Positions 16,537 through 24,528 of a stretch of DNA of 64,000 nt are shown here, piece after piece. The DNA lies in contig NZ_FNVS01000003.1 of assembly GCF_900108035.1 (NCBI RefSeq), positions 62,001-126,000 on the forward strand. Reading direction: 5' to 3'. This DNA comes from Parabacteroides chinchillae (GTDB taxonomy: Bacteria > Bacteroidota > Bacteroidia > Bacteroidales > Tannerellaceae). The number at the start of each line of letters is the position of its first letter. Within the stretch, counting starts at the first letter, position 1. A model generated the notes under the pieces. That model ran no database searches. It was not told where the DNA came from and saw only the letters and a list, made by a program, of their open reading frames with translations. The translations under genes were made by a program, and so were the position numbers.

Positions 16537-18693
16537 ATGAAAGTATACCAAACAAACGAAATTAAGAACATTTCTATCTTGGGAAGTTCGGGCTCTGGGA
16601 AAACCACTCTCGCTGAAGCTATGCTTTACGAGGGTGGAGTTATAAAACGTCGTGGCACAGTGGACGGTGGTAATACGGTGTGCGACTATTTCCCGGTTGA
16701 GAAGGAGTATGGTTACTCAGTGTTCTCAACCGTTTTCAGTGTTGAATGGCAGGATCGTAAACTGAATTTTATAGATTGTCCCGGTTCGGATGACTTTATA
16801 GGCGGTGCGGTTTCGGCTTTGAACGTGACAGATACGGCGTTGATGGTATTGAATGCCCAATATGGAGTTGAGGTGGGAACTATTAATCAGTTCCGGTATA
16901 CAGAACAATTTCATAAACCGGTTATCTTTGTGGTAAACCAGTTGGATAATGATAAAGCGGATTTTGACGGGACTGTTGCCCAACTGCAAGACCGTTGGGG
17001 AGGGAAAGTGGTTTTAATCCAGTATCCGGTGAATGTAGGTGCTGCTTTTAATGCAGTCGTTGATGTGTTGAAGATGAAGATGTATCGTTGGAAACCGGAA
17101 GGAGGAGTTCCTGAAGTATTGGAAATACCGGAGGATGAAATGGAAAAAGCCATGGATTTGCACAAAACACTGGTTGAAGCTGCAGCCGAACATGATGACA
17201 TGCTGATGGAAAAATTCTTTGAAGAAGGAACTTTGAGCGAAGATGATATGCGTGCAGGCATTCGTGCAGGTTTGGTAAGACGCGATATGTTTCCTGTATT
17301 TTGCGTGTGCGCAGGTCGTGATATGTGCGTGCGCCGTACCTTGGAATTCTTAGGGAACGTGGTTCCTTGTACAGATAAAATGCCTCGCCTGATAACAACA
17401 GAAGGCGTGGAAGTTACTCCGGATTCAAATGGCCCTACCAGTTTGTTTTTCTTTAAAACTACAGTAGAACCTCATATCGGTCAGGTTTCTTATTTTAAAG
17501 TGATATCAGGTAAAGTAAAGGAAGGTGATGATTTAATGAATGCCGACCGTGGTTCGAAAGAACGTATTGCCCAGCTATTCTCTGTTGCGGGTCAGAACCG
17601 TAACGAGGTAACGGAAATGGTTGCCGGAGATATTGGTGCAACTGTGAAGTTGAAAGACGTTCGCCGTGGTAATACGTTGAATGGAAAGGGATGCGATTAT
17701 CGTTTTGACTTTATAAAATATCCTGACCCTAAATACCGTCGTGCTGTTAAACCTGTGAATGAAGCGGATGCAGAAAAGATGATGGAGATATTGATTCGTA
17801 TGCGTGAGGAAGATCCGACATGGGTAATAGAACAATCAAAGGAATTGAAGCAAACTATTGTTTCCGGCCAGGGTGAATTCCATCTTCGTACATTAAAATG
17901 GAGAATCGAAAACAATGATAAAGTAGCAATCGAATATATTGAACCCAAAATACCATATCGTGAAACGATTACTAAAGCCGCACGTGCGGATTATCGTCAC
18001 AAGAAACAATCCGGTGGTGCAGGTCAGTTTGGCGAAGTTCATTTGATTATAGAACCGTATTACGAAGGTATGCCGGCTCCGGATATGTATCGTTTTGGCG
18101 GACAGGAATACAAAATCAGTGTGCGCGATACGCAGATAATTGATCTCGATTGGGGTGGTAAGCTTGTGTTTGTAAATAGTATTGTTGGCGGAGCTATTGA
18201 TGCCCGTTTCTTACCGGCTATTCTGAAAGGTATTATGGGACGTATGGAACAAGGTCCATTAACCGGTTCGTATGCCCGTGATGTACGTATAATTGTTTAT
18301 GATGGAAAGATGCACCCGGTAGATAGTAATGAAATATCTTTCATGCTTGCAGGCCGTAATGCTTTCAGCACTGCATTTAAGGAAGCCGGGCCAAAGATTC
18401 TGGAGCCGGTTTATGATGTGGAGGTTTCTGTTCCAGCCGACTATTTGGGAGATGTAATGAGTGATCTGCAAGGACGTCGTGCTATCATTATGGGTATGAA
18501 TAGTGAAAAGGGATTTGAGAAATTATCGGCAAAAGTTCCTTTGAAAGAAATGTCTTCTTATTCTACTTCTTTGAGTTCTATAACTGGTGGCCGTGCTTCA
18601 TTTACAATGAAATTTGCTAATTATGAGCTTGTTCCGTCTGATGTACAAGATAAATTATTGAAGGCTTATGAAGCTACTCAGTCGGAAGAGTGA
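16537..18693 (+). CDS. Elongation factor G paralogue EF-G2, GTPase-defective type
   Basis: The 718-residue protein has the five-domain EF-G layout: a G domain (about 10-280), domain II, the III/IV region with GGAGQFGEVHLIIEP, and the C-terminal domain. The P loop is GSSGSGKTT (16-24). The G3 motif is DCPGSDDF at 80-87, with Ser84 where canonical EF-G has the GTP-hydrolysis histidine of DTPGHVDF, and G4 is NQLD rather than NKxD. In Bacteroides thetaiotaomicron a paralogue of this kind is reported to support translocation without GTP hydrolysis during carbon limitation. A catalytically silent role here is inferred from the same substitutions. The gene is alone, with a 229-bp upstream region. 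Confidence 0.92.
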   Translation: MKVYQTNEIKNISILGSSGSGKTTLAEAMLYEGGVIKRRGTVDGGNTVCDYFPVEKEYGYSVFSTVFSVEWQDRKLNFIDCPGSDDFIGGAVSALNVTDTALMVLNAQYGVEVGTINQFRYTEQFHKPVIFVVNQLDNDKADFDGTVAQLQDRWGGKVVLIQYPVNVGAAFNAVVDVLKMKMYRWKPEGGVPEVLEIPEDEMEKAMDLHKTLVEAAAEHDDMLMEKFFEEGTLSEDDMRAGIRAGLVRRDMFPVFCVCAGRDMCVRRTLEFLGNVVPCTDKMPRLITTEGVEVTPDSNGPTSLFFFKTTVEPHIGQVSYFKVISGKVKEGDDLMNADRGSKERIAQLFSVAGQNRNEVTEMVAGDIGATVKLKDVRRGNTLNGKGCDYRFDFIKYPDPKYRRAVKPVNEADAEKMMEILIRMREEDPTWVIEQSKELKQTIVSGQGEFHLRTLKWRIENNDKVAIEYIEPKIPYRETITKAARADYRHKKQSGGAGQFGEVHLIIEPYYEGMPAPDMYRFGGQEYKISVRDTQIIDLDWGGKLVFVNSIVGGAIDARFLPAILKGIMGRMEQGPLTGSYARDVRIIVYDGKMHPVDSNEISFMLAGRNAFSTAFKEAGPKILEPVYDVEVSVPADYLGDVMSDLQGRRAIIMGMNSEKGFEKLSAKVPLKEMSSYSTSLSSITGGRASFTMKFANYELVPSDVQDKLLKAYEATQSEE

Positions 18694-18726
18694 TTTATAA
18701 ATAATAATTAATACATTTGGATTGGA

Positions 18727-18752
18727 GGGCTGTTCCTGTGAGGGAATAGCCC
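18727..18752 (+). terminator. Terminator after EF-G2
   Basis: GGGCTGTTCC and GGAATAGCCC form a 10-bp stem with one G-U pair, followed by TTTGTCATTTT. Confidence 0.75.
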
Positions 18753-18836
18753 TTTGTCATTTTATCTTCATTGTCTTGTTTTATAGTTGTAATATAGATA
18801 TCGTTCATTTGTTCTGTATTAAATTAGAGAAACAAC

Positions 18837-19637
18837 ATGGAATTAAGAACATATTACCCGACAATAGTCTTATCCGATATTCATTTAGGTTCCGAGCATT
18901 CACGAACGGAAGAAGTAACCAACTTCCTGAAACATGTAGATTGCAAACATCTTATTTTAAATGGTGATATTATTGACGGCTGGCAACTTAAAAAAACTGG
19001 TAAACGGTGGAAGCAAAAACATACGGACTTCTTTAAAGTATTAATGAAAATGATGGAGAAGAGAGGAACACAGATTATTTATGTTCGTGGAAACCATGAT
19101 GACTTTCTGGATAACTTAATACCTTTTCAAATATCGAATGTCTCTATTGTAAAAGATTATTTGTTGGAAAGCCACGGCAAACGCTATCTGGTAACGCATG
19201 GTGACATTTTTGATACAGTTACTTCCAATATGCGTTGGCTGGCAATGCTGGGAGATGCCGGATATACATTTCTCCTGTGGGTGAATAAGATATATAACCG
19301 TTATCGTGAAAAAAAAGGTAAAACTTATTATTCTTTATCTCAAAAAGTAAAACATAAAGTTAAAAGCGCTGTTTCATATATATCGAAGTTTGAAAGTGAA
19401 CTGGTAAGATTGGCCGAGGCCAAAAGACTGGATGGCATTATATGTGGCCACATCCATCAGGCTGCCAATGTGTATTATGGGAATATTCATTATCTGAACT
19501 CGGGTGATTGGGTCGAAAGTATGACTGCCCTTGTAGAAAATGAAGATGGAGAATGGAATGTTATCTCTTACAGTAATCTGGAAAACAATACGGAAAAAGA
19601 TATACAAAAAGAACATTATTATTCAGCTGTTATATGA
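18837..19637 (+). CDS. LpxH-like calcineurin-type metallophosphoesterase
   Basis: The 266-residue protein carries the full calcineurin-type metal ligand set: VLSDIHLGSEH, NGDIIDGW, RGNHDDFLDN, THGDIFD and GHIHQAANV followed by YLNSGDWVESMTALVE. The closing GDWVE text matches UDP-2,3-diacylglucosamine diphosphatase-like enzymes, which make lipid X in lipid A synthesis. Whether this copy is the main LpxH cannot be told. It overlaps the glycosyltransferase gene by 4 bases (ATGA), pointing to an envelope-related two-gene operon. Confidence 0.88.
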   Translation: MELRTYYPTIVLSDIHLGSEHSRTEEVTNFLKHVDCKHLILNGDIIDGWQLKKTGKRWKQKHTDFFKVLMKMMEKRGTQIIYVRGNHDDFLDNLIPFQISNVSIVKDYLLESHGKRYLVTHGDIFDTVTSNMRWLAMLGDAGYTFLLWVNKIYNRYREKKGKTYYSLSQKVKHKVKSAVSYISKFESELVRLAEAKRLDGIICGHIHQAANVYYGNIHYLNSGDWVESMTALVENEDGEWNVISYSNLENNTEKDIQKEHYYSAVI

Positions 19638-20791
19638 AGATACTTTTTATTGTGCAGGGTGAGGGTAGAGGACATTTAACCCAGGCATTGTCTTTAAAAC
19701 AGAAACTCGTTGCCGAAGGACATGAAGTAGTAGGCGTGCTTGTTGGTAAGAGTCCCGCACGCAGGTTGCCTTTGTTCTTTACGGAGAAAATAGCAACGCC
19801 TGTTTTTTCTTTTGAAAGTCCTAACTTTTTGCCGACAGCTAAAAATAAACAAGCTAATTTATTGAAGAGTGTTGTTTATAATTCGGCCCGCCTGCATAAA
19901 TATGTAGCAAGTATATTATATATAAACCGGATTATAAAGGAGACAAAAGCGGATGTGGTTGTGAATTTTTATGAGTTGCTGACCGGATTGACCTATTTAT
20001 TCTTCCGCCCCCGGGCAAAAATGATATGCATCGCCCATCAATACCTTTTTCTACACCCGAACTTTAGTTTCCCTAGGTTAAACTCTTTGTCTCTGGCTTC
20101 TCTCAAATTCTTTACCCTGATGACAGCAATTGGTTCGGTGAAGAAACTGGCTTTATCTTTTAGGAAGATGCGTGAAGTTCCATCAAAGAGGATAATTGTG
20201 GTACCTCCTTTGCTAAGGCAAGAGGTGCTTGAAGCAACACCCCGTAATGGCAATTATTTACATGGTTATCTTTTAAATAGCGGTTTTAGTGAAGAAATTG
20301 GGACTTGGCATAAAAAGCATCCGCAGGTAAGTATGCATTTCTTTTGGGATAAAAAGAACGTTTCTGCGGAATTGCAGGTGGATACGAATCTGACATTCCA
20401 CCAATTAAATGACACACTTTTTATTGAATATATGGCTGGAGCAAAGGCATATGCAACAACAGCCGGTTTTGAATCTGTTTGCGAGGCGATGTATTTGAAT
20501 AAGCCTGTCCTTATGGTTCCTACTCATATAGAACAAGCTTGCAACGCTTTCGACGCCTCTTTGGAGGGAGCTGGTATCATAAGTAACCAATTCGATTTGG
20601 ATACCTTACTCGATTTATCAGAAACACACAAACCTAATACCCGCTTCTCTCATTGGGTAAAACAAACAGACTGGCTCATTTTGCGTGAATTCCGCTCCGA
20701 CTTACTGGTAGATGAAGAGCCGGTCCCAACTTTTTTCCAGCGCTTTATAACAAACTGGACTTGTCGGTTGGGACGGTTTCTTCCTATTTAA
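19634..20791 (+). CDS. GT-B fold glycosyltransferase (MurG-like)
   Basis: The 385-residue protein opens with MKILFIVQGEGRGHLTQAL, the glycine-rich first loop of MurG-like GT-B enzymes. Near residue 275 it has TTAGFESVCEAMYLNKPVLMVPT, the nucleotide-sugar binding region of this group. No membrane segment is certain, although a basic hydrophobic stretch near 145-170 may touch the membrane. It overlaps the LpxH-like gene by ATGA, so the acceptor may be a lipid or envelope glycan; donor and acceptor are unknown. It converges on metY with only 3 bp between stop codons. Confidence 0.8.
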   Translation: MKILFIVQGEGRGHLTQALSLKQKLVAEGHEVVGVLVGKSPARRLPLFFTEKIATPVFSFESPNFLPTAKNKQANLLKSVVYNSARLHKYVASILYINRIIKETKADVVVNFYELLTGLTYLFFRPRAKMICIAHQYLFLHPNFSFPRLNSLSLASLKFFTLMTAIGSVKKLALSFRKMREVPSKRIIVVPPLLRQEVLEATPRNGNYLHGYLLNSGFSEEIGTWHKKHPQVSMHFFWDKKNVSAELQVDTNLTFHQLNDTLFIEYMAGAKAYATTAGFESVCEAMYLNKPVLMVPTHIEQACNAFDASLEGAGIISNQFDLDTLLDLSETHKPNTRFSHWVKQTDWLILREFRSDLLVDEEPVPTFFQRFITNWTCRLGRFLPI

Positions 20792-20794
20792 TCT

Positions 20795-22075
20795 TTACTT
20801 ATCCAATGCCTGTTTTATATCTGCAATGATATCGTCTGCATTTTCGATACCTACGGAGAAACGGATCAGATCGGGTGCAACTCCTGCTTCTATCAATTGT
20901 TCGTCGGTAAGTTGACGGTGTGTATGGCTGGCAGGATGAAGAACACAGGTACGGGCATCTGCTACGTGGGTTACGATAGCTGCCAGTTGCAGGCTGTCCA
21001 TAAACTTGATTGCTACATCGCGTCCGCCTTTTAATCCGAATGACAAAACTCCGCAAGAACCGTTTGGCAAATATTTCTTGGCTAATGTATGATGTTTGTT
21101 GTCTTCCAGGTCCGGATAGTTAACCCAGGCTACTTTGTCGCATTTTTGTAACCATTTGGCTACAGCCAAAGCATTTTTACAATGTTGAGGTACACGTAAA
21201 TGCAGTGTCTCAAGTCCTAAATTCAACAAGAATGCATTCTGTGGAGCTTGTATGGCTCCCAGGTCGCGCATCAACTGGCTGGTAGCTTTGGTGATAAAAG
21301 CCCCTTTACCGAAGGCTTTACTATAAGTAAGTCCGTGATATGACGGATCGGGTTGGCAAAGGCCTGGGAATTTATCGGCATGCGCATCCCAGTCAAAGTT
21401 GCCACTGTCAACAATGCAGCCTCCTACAGCAGTTGCGTGGCCGTCCATATATTTTGTTGTGGAATGAGTAACAATGTCTGCCCCCCATTCAAACGGACGG
21501 CAGTTAATAGGTGTTGCAAACGTATTGTCAACGATCAGAGGAACGCCGTGCTTATGGGCTATACGGGCAAATTTCTCTATATCCAATACCATTACTCCGG
21601 GATTGGAAAGTGTCTCTCCAAACATTAGTTTTGTATTTGGACGGAACGCTTTGCTTATTTCTTCCTCGCAGGCATCCTGGTCAACGAATGTACATTCAAT
21701 TCCTAACTTCTTAAGCGTAACAGCCAACAGGTTATATGTTCCGCCATAAATGCTGGTTGCGCTTACAATATGATCGCCTGCCTCGCAGATATTGAAGAAG
21801 GCATAAAAACTGGCTGCCTGTCCGGATGAAGTAAGCATAGCAGCAACGCCTCCTTCAAGGGCGGCAATTTTGGCGGCTACGGCTTCGTTTGTCGGATTTT
21901 GCAAGCGGGTATAGAAGAATCCGCTCTCTTCCAGGTCGAAAAGTTTCGCCATCTGTTCGCTGGTTTCATACTTGAATGTCGTACTCTGATAAATAGGTAG
22001 TACTCGTGGTTCTCCTTTTTGGGGTTGCCAGCCGGCCTGTACACACAGGGTTTCCGGTTTCAATTTGTTTGCCAT
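20795..22075 (-). CDS. metY: O-acetylhomoserine sulfhydrylase (aminocarboxypropyltransferase)
   Basis: The 426-residue PLP enzyme is taken from the ATG at 22073-22075, since the text upstream (in frame to 22189) does not look coding. It replaces the acetyl group of O-acetylhomoserine with sulfide to make homocysteine. Motifs: ETLCVQAGWQP, YTRLQNPTNEAVAAKIAALE, SSGQAASFYAF, the PLP lysine in THSTTKYMDGHATAVGG, and the C-terminal HPASHTHRQLTDEQL. The distinctive N-terminus and TTTF region favour MetY over cystathionine enzymes. A hairpin repeat shared with 13428 lies in its upstream region. Confidence 0.95.
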   Translation of the reverse strand: MANKLKPETLCVQAGWQPQKGEPRVLPIYQSTTFKYETSEQMAKLFDLEESGFFYTRLQNPTNEAVAAKIAALEGGVAAMLTSSGQAASFYAFFNICEAGDHIVSATSIYGGTYNLLAVTLKKLGIECTFVDQDACEEEISKAFRPNTKLMFGETLSNPGVMVLDIEKFARIAHKHGVPLIVDNTFATPINCRPFEWGADIVTHSTTKYMDGHATAVGGCIVDSGNFDWDAHADKFPGLCQPDPSYHGLTYSKAFGKGAFITKATSQLMRDLGAIQAPQNAFLLNLGLETLHLRVPQHCKNALAVAKWLQKCDKVAWVNYPDLEDNKHHTLAKKYLPNGSCGVLSFGLKGGRDVAIKFMDSLQLAAIVTHVADARTCVLHPASHTHRQLTDEQLIEAGVAPDLIRFSVGIENADDIIADIKQALDK

Positions 22076-22116
22076 ATTGATTCTGTTTTTTACTTGAGTT
22101 GCAAATGTAAGGATTA

Positions 22117-22142
22117 TTACTTTTCTGTCAGGAGAAAAGTAA
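22117..22142 (-). terminator. Hairpin repeat copy 2, terminator position after the MATE gene
   Basis: TTACTTTTCT and AGAAAAGTAA form a 10-bp stem around a 6-base loop, touching the MATE stop codon. Nearly the same 26 bases occur at 13428-13453 in the opposite orientation. Confidence 0.65.
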
Positions 22143-23471
22143 TTACAATATTCTTTTTTGTAAAATACGGAACCAGATAAAAGCAACAATCCCCTTAAGC
22201 ATACTTGAAATACTGATGGCCCACCATACGCCTGCTACACCGAATCCTATCGCTGTGAGCCCGATGGCTATCGGAACACGAAGCGTGTTAAACGTGATAC
22301 TGATAATCGCAGGAGGCATAGTGCGTCCTGTTCCATAGAATATTCCCTGGGTTGTGATTTCAAGCATCATAAATATCATGGAATAGCCGTCTATGCGGAG
22401 GAAGATCCCACCTGCTTCATAGGCTGCTTGTTCCGGTACGATCAATGAAAATATTTCACTTCCGTAGAAAACAAATAAAAAAGTACAAAGAATACCGAGC
22501 GTTGTTGTCATCTTCATTGTCGTGTAGTAAGCACTCATAACCCTCTCTTTACATTTGGCAGCATAATTTTGTGCTACGAATGCGCTGAGCGACATGCTGA
22601 ATCCCTGAGATGTATTCCAGGCAATTGCTTCTAATTGTCCGCCGGCTGTAAGCGTCATTAACCCGATATGTCCTCCGTAAGTAGAGGCTGTACGTGCCAT
22701 GAATAGGTTAATAATAGCGAAGAATGTATTAAGTGCCGCAACAGGAAGTCCTAGTTGGAAGATACGTTTTGCATATTTGCTCTTCAATTTGGTGAAGAAA
22801 GGGAATCCGCCAAGCAGTTTACCTCTCTTTTTTAATTGATAGATAAAGAGGACAACTACAATTCCTTCTGATAGCCATGTAGCCCATGCCGCGCCAGCTG
22901 TTCCCCATCCTAATCCGAAGATAAATAAGGGGTCCAGAATCATATTCATCACAAGTCCTGTCCCACTTATATAAAATGGAACTTTGCTTAGTCCGGCTGC
23001 ATAATAGATGCCTGTGAAAGCATACGTAAGGAATATAAATGGAAATGCTGTAGAAATGATCTGCAGATATTCCACGGCTTTTGTGGCAATCGGTGTTTCC
23101 AGTTTATAAATGTCGACAATAGGATTTGCAAAAACGAATAGCAATAGCCCCCAACAGATGGAAAGTATCAGGGCAATGGTCAGGTTATGAGATGCATAAA
23201 GTCTGGCATCTTTCTGGTTCTGGGCTCCGATGCTTTGCCCTACGCTGACTTCTGCTCCTATTTTATTTAATAAGGCGATCGAATTGGTCATCCAGGTAAG
23301 AATACCCACTGCTCCAACGGCAGCTACCGATTCGCTTCCCAGTCGTCCAACCCAGGCCATATCTGTTATGCTGTATGCCATTTGGATGAAGGAGGTTCCC
23401 ATTATGGGGATTGCCAGATTGAATAATTGGCGGGTGATAGGGCCTTTTGTTAGATTTTTTGTACCGTGCAT
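22143..23471 (-). CDS. MATE family efflux transporter
   Basis: The 442-residue protein begins MHGTKNLTKGPITRQLFNLA and continues IPIMGTSFIQMAYSITDMAWVGRLG, the standard MATE N-terminus. About twelve hydrophobic segments follow in two homologous halves. MATE pumps export drugs, toxins or metabolites in exchange for Na+ or H+; substrate is not predictable. An in-frame upstream extension to 23732 would run over the divergent TIM-barrel gene and is rejected. It is divergent from that gene with an 82-bp shared promoter region. Confidence 0.93.
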   Translation of the reverse strand: MHGTKNLTKGPITRQLFNLAIPIMGTSFIQMAYSITDMAWVGRLGSESVAAVGAVGILTWMTNSIALLNKIGAEVSVGQSIGAQNQKDARLYASHNLTIALILSICWGLLLFVFANPIVDIYKLETPIATKAVEYLQIISTAFPFIFLTYAFTGIYYAAGLSKVPFYISGTGLVMNMILDPLFIFGLGWGTAGAAWATWLSEGIVVVLFIYQLKKRGKLLGGFPFFTKLKSKYAKRIFQLGLPVAALNTFFAIINLFMARTASTYGGHIGLMTLTAGGQLEAIAWNTSQGFSMSLSAFVAQNYAAKCKERVMSAYYTTMKMTTTLGILCTFLFVFYGSEIFSLIVPEQAAYEAGGIFLRIDGYSMIFMMLEITTQGIFYGTGRTMPPAIISITFNTLRVPIAIGLTAIGFGVAGVWWAISISSMLKGIVAFIWFRILQKRIL

Positions 23472-23553
23472 GACTGACCGTCTGAATTTTGTGCGAAAGT
23501 AAAAATATTTTTTTATCTTTAGCGCTGCTAATCTTAAAGAAAATAATAAAGAT

Positions 23554-24438
23554 ATGATTACAAGAAGAAATTTTTTAAAAGCAGGAGCTGCTGTTGCTGC
23601 TTTAAGTGTGGTACCTGATGGATTCGCTTCTGTGTTGGCGAATAAAGAAAAAGCAATAGGTTTGCAATTATACAGTGTGCGCGAGGATTTGGAGAAAAAC
23701 TTCGATGCAACGATGAAAGCTGTAGTGAACATTGGTTACAAACGATTGGAAGCAGCCGGCTATAAAGAAGGTAAGTTTTATGGCAAAACTCCTGCTGAAA
23801 TGAAGAAATACCTGAATGATTTGGGAGCTAAAATGGTTGGTTCGCATACCGGAAGTGGCCTGATTGCCAATGGTAATGCCGAAGGTTGGGATTTCTGGAA
23901 GAAGAATATGGATGCTACTTCCGAATTGGGTTGCAAGTGGATTATACAAGCCGGTTATCCTGCCGGAGATATTAAGAGCATTTCGGATGTAAGACGTTTG
24001 GCAGACCAGTTTAATAAGTGTGGCGAAATGGCAAAAGCTAACGGTCTGCGCTTTGCTTTCCATAACCATGTGGACGAATTTCATAAGCTGGACGGAGAGA
24101 TTCCTTTCGACGTCATGATCGAGAATACTGACAAAGATTTGGTTGCTTTCCAGATGGATACGGCACAAGTGGTATTCGGAGGCTATAAATGCCATGATTA
24201 TGTAAACCGTTATCCGGGACGTTTCTCTAACTGGCACCTGAAAGATGCCAATCCGAATGGAAAAGGTAGTACGGAAATGGGAAAAGGCATGGTAGATTTC
24301 AAAGCTTTGTTTGCCGTGGCGGATAAAGCCGGATTGGAAGATTACTTCATAGAACAGGAAACTTATAATATGACACCGCTACAAGCAGTGAAATATGATT
24401 ACGACTTCTTGATGAAAGCACCATACGTGAAATTTTAG
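23554..24438 (+). CDS. Tat-exported sugar phosphate isomerase/epimerase-like TIM barrel
   Basis: The 294-residue protein starts MITRRNFLKAGAAVAALSVV, a twin-arginine signal (RRNFLK), so it is probably exported folded. The rest is an AP-endonuclease-2 type TIM barrel: IGLQLYSVREDLEKNF, the metal-site texts RFAFHNHVDEF and FQMDTAQVVFGG, NWHLKDANP and EDYFIEQETY. Bacteroidetes carry many such proteins in sugar catabolism and some act as isomerases or oxidoreductase partners; the substrate is unknown. A paralogue lies at 60803. A strong bidirectional terminator separates it from glnN. Confidence 0.88.
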   Translation: MITRRNFLKAGAAVAALSVVPDGFASVLANKEKAIGLQLYSVREDLEKNFDATMKAVVNIGYKRLEAAGYKEGKFYGKTPAEMKKYLNDLGAKMVGSHTGSGLIANGNAEGWDFWKKNMDATSELGCKWIIQAGYPAGDIKSISDVRRLADQFNKCGEMAKANGLRFAFHNHVDEFHKLDGEIPFDVMIENTDKDLVAFQMDTAQVVFGGYKCHDYVNRYPGRFSNWHLKDANPNGKGSTEMGKGMVDFKALFAVADKAGLEDYFIEQETYNMTPLQAVKYDYDFLMKAPYVKF

Positions 24439-24472
24439 TAGCCTAAAGCTATGAAATAGAGTTAACAAAAGA

Positions 24473-24506
24473 AGAGGGGCTGTCTGAACAATCAGACAGC
24501 CCCTCT
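24473..24506. terminator. Bidirectional terminator between TIM-barrel gene and glnN
   Basis: GAGGGGCTGTCTGA and TCAGACAGCCCCTC form a perfect 14-bp stem with a 4-base loop. A similar hairpin text occurs at 14230. Confidence 0.85.
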
Positions 24507-24528
24507 CTTATATTCCGTAGGGTCGTGT

